The notes under the pieces are model-generated. The model saw nothing but the letters and a program-made list of their open reading frames with translations, was not told where the DNA came from and searched no databases. The position numbers were made by a program, and so were the translations under genes. Of a stretch of DNA of 64,000 nucleotides, positions 63,029-64,000 are shown piece after piece; the stretch's first letter is position 1; each line of letters starts with the position of its first letter. Origin of the DNA: Xanthomonas sp. (GTDB lineage: Bacteria > Pseudomonadota > Gammaproteobacteria > Xanthomonadales > Xanthomonadaceae); assembly GCF_017163755.1 (NCBI RefSeq), contig NZ_JAFIWC010000003.1, positions 148,370 to 212,369 of the forward strand, in the 5' to 3' direction.

Positions 63029-64000
63029 ATGAACACCCTGGGAACCCCGCTGTCCGCTTCCGCCACCCGCGTGCTGCTGCTGGGCTCGGGCGAACTGGGC
63101 AAGGAAGTGGCGATCGAGCTGCAGCGCTTCGGCGTGGAAGTGATCGCCGCCGACCGCTACGCCGATGCGCCGGCGATGCAGGTGGCGCACCGCTCGCACG
63201 TGCTGGACATGCTCGACGCGATGGCGTTGCGCGAGCTGATCGCGCGCGAGCAGCCGCACCTGATCGTGCCGGAGATCGAGGCGATCCATACCGAGACGCT
63301 GGTGGCGCTGGAGCGCGAGCACGGCCAGCGGGTGATCCCGACCGCGCGCGCGGCGCGGCTGACGATGGACCGCGAAGGCATCCGCCGCCTGGCCGCCGAG
63401 ACCCTGGGCCTGCCGACCTCGCCGTACCGTTTCGTCGACACGCACGAGGACTACCGCGCGGCGATCGCGGCGATCGGCCTGCCGTGCGTGGTCAAGCCGG
63501 TGATGTCGTCCTCGGGCAAGGGCCAGAGCACGCTGCGCGGCGAAGCGGACATCGACGCGGCCTGGGAATACGCGCAGACCGGCGGCCGCGCCGGTGCCGG
63601 GCGCTGCATCGTCGAAGGCTTCATCGACTTCGACTACGAGATCACCCTGCTGACCGTGCGCCATGTCGGCGGCACCTCGTTCTGCGCTCCGATCGGGCAC
63701 TGGCAGCAGGACGGCGACTACCGCGAGAGCTGGCAGCCGCAGCCGATGTCGGCGGCTGCGCTGGCGCGCGCGCAACAGATCGCCCACGCGGTCACCGACG
63801 ATCTCGGCGGCTGGGGCGTGTTCGGCGTGGAGCTGTTCGTCAAGGGCGACGAAGTGTGGTTCAGCGAGGTGTCGCCGCGTCCGCACGACACCGGGCTGGT
63901 GACGCTGGTGTCGCAGGAACTGAGCCAGTTCGCGCTGCATGCGCGCGCGATCCTCGGCCTGCCGATCCCGGTGATCCGCCAGCAGGGGCCGTCGGCGTCG
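63029..64000 (+). CDS. purT: formate-dependent phosphoribosylglycinamide formyltransferase (PurT), 3' cut
   Basis: 324 codons from ATG 63029 run to the window edge. ATP-grasp enzyme of purine synthesis that makes formyl-GAR from GAR, formate and ATP. Seen: [20 protein letters not shown] (Rossmann-like start), [32 protein letters not shown] (ATP-grasp loop) and [20 protein letters not shown] then RPHDTG (metal ligands). All expected motifs are present; about 70 residues are missing at the C-terminus. TAGAAT at 62992-62997 is a possible -10. Confidence 0.97.
   Translation, partial: MNTLGTPLSASATRVLLLGSGELGKEVAIELQRFGVEVIAADRYADAPAMQVAHRSHVLDMLDAMALRELIAREQPHLIVPEIEAIHTETLVALEREHGQRVIPTARAARLTMDREGIRRLAAETLGLPTSPYRFVDTHEDYRAAIAAIGLPCVVKPVMSSSGKGQSTLRGEADIDAAWEYAQTGGRAGAGRCIVEGFIDFDYEITLLTVRHVGGTSFCAPIGHWQQDGDYRESWQPQPMSAAALARAQQIAHAVTDDLGGWGVFGVELFVKGDEVWFSEVSPRPHDTGLVTLVSQELSQFALHARAILGLPIPVIRQQGPSAS

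Overview
The window is very GC-rich (I judge about 70%), almost entirely coding, and uses ATGA start/stop overlaps repeatedly. Gene content points to a xanthomonad, most likely Xanthomonas: an Arc-like/SPFH cluster, ColRS-like sensor genes beside PAP2 and eptA, min genes read as minC-minD-minE, an M2 peptidase like bacterial ACE, a large NdvB-type glucan synthase, and GTAG-headed palindromic repeats (SMAG-like REPs). No insertion sequence, prophage, CRISPR array, rRNA or tRNA was found.

Layout. 1-10.3 kb: housekeeping and hypothetical genes (SUKH-fold proteins, a divergent adh/tetR pair with an AT-rich operator, a DUF763 protein, a histone-H1-like protein convergent with a MazG-like pyrophosphohydrolase, and a secreted protein coupled to a secreted HELGH metallopeptidase). 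10.3-23.3 kb: an alginate-utilisation locus. A leftward operon encodes a PL6 lyase, a PL17 oligo-alginate lyase, a hexuronate-type MFS importer, an SDR (DEH reductase), an SGNH esterase and a KDG kinase. It diverges from a rightward TonB-dependent receptor gene followed by a FadR-type regulator. Together they would take polymer through the outer membrane, cut it to monomers, carry the monomer inward and convert it to KDPG for the Entner-Doudoroff pathway; the aldolase is not in the window.

23.7-37.4 kb: a 2915-residue cyclic beta-1,2-glucan synthase with a coupled 70-residue protein, a zinc alcohol dehydrogenase, a 1 kb non-coding gap with three DnaA-box-like sites, a diguanylate cyclase and a secreted protein. 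37.8-49 kb: gcvP under a tandem glycine riboswitch, a VOC protein, a Bcr/CflA-type exporter, two small genes, the M2 dipeptidase, and the eptA/PAP2 envelope pair divergent from colRS. 51.7-64 kb: a HEACH protein, GNAT-minC-minD-minE, a NarL-type two-component system, an SRPBCC protein, DUF423, AlkA-like glycosylase, an M15 peptidase, the SPFH/RHH/DUF4177 operon and the start of purT.

The least expected structures are two unrelated places (5372-5878 and 56701-57130) where the 3' end of a gene, with its stop codon and downstream hairpin DNA, is repeated three times in tandem. The copies differ largely by silent changes, so the extra ends look as if they were once part of translated genes. The second novelty is the SGNH esterase inside the alginate operon, which suggests use of O-acetylated bacterial alginate rather than algal alginate.
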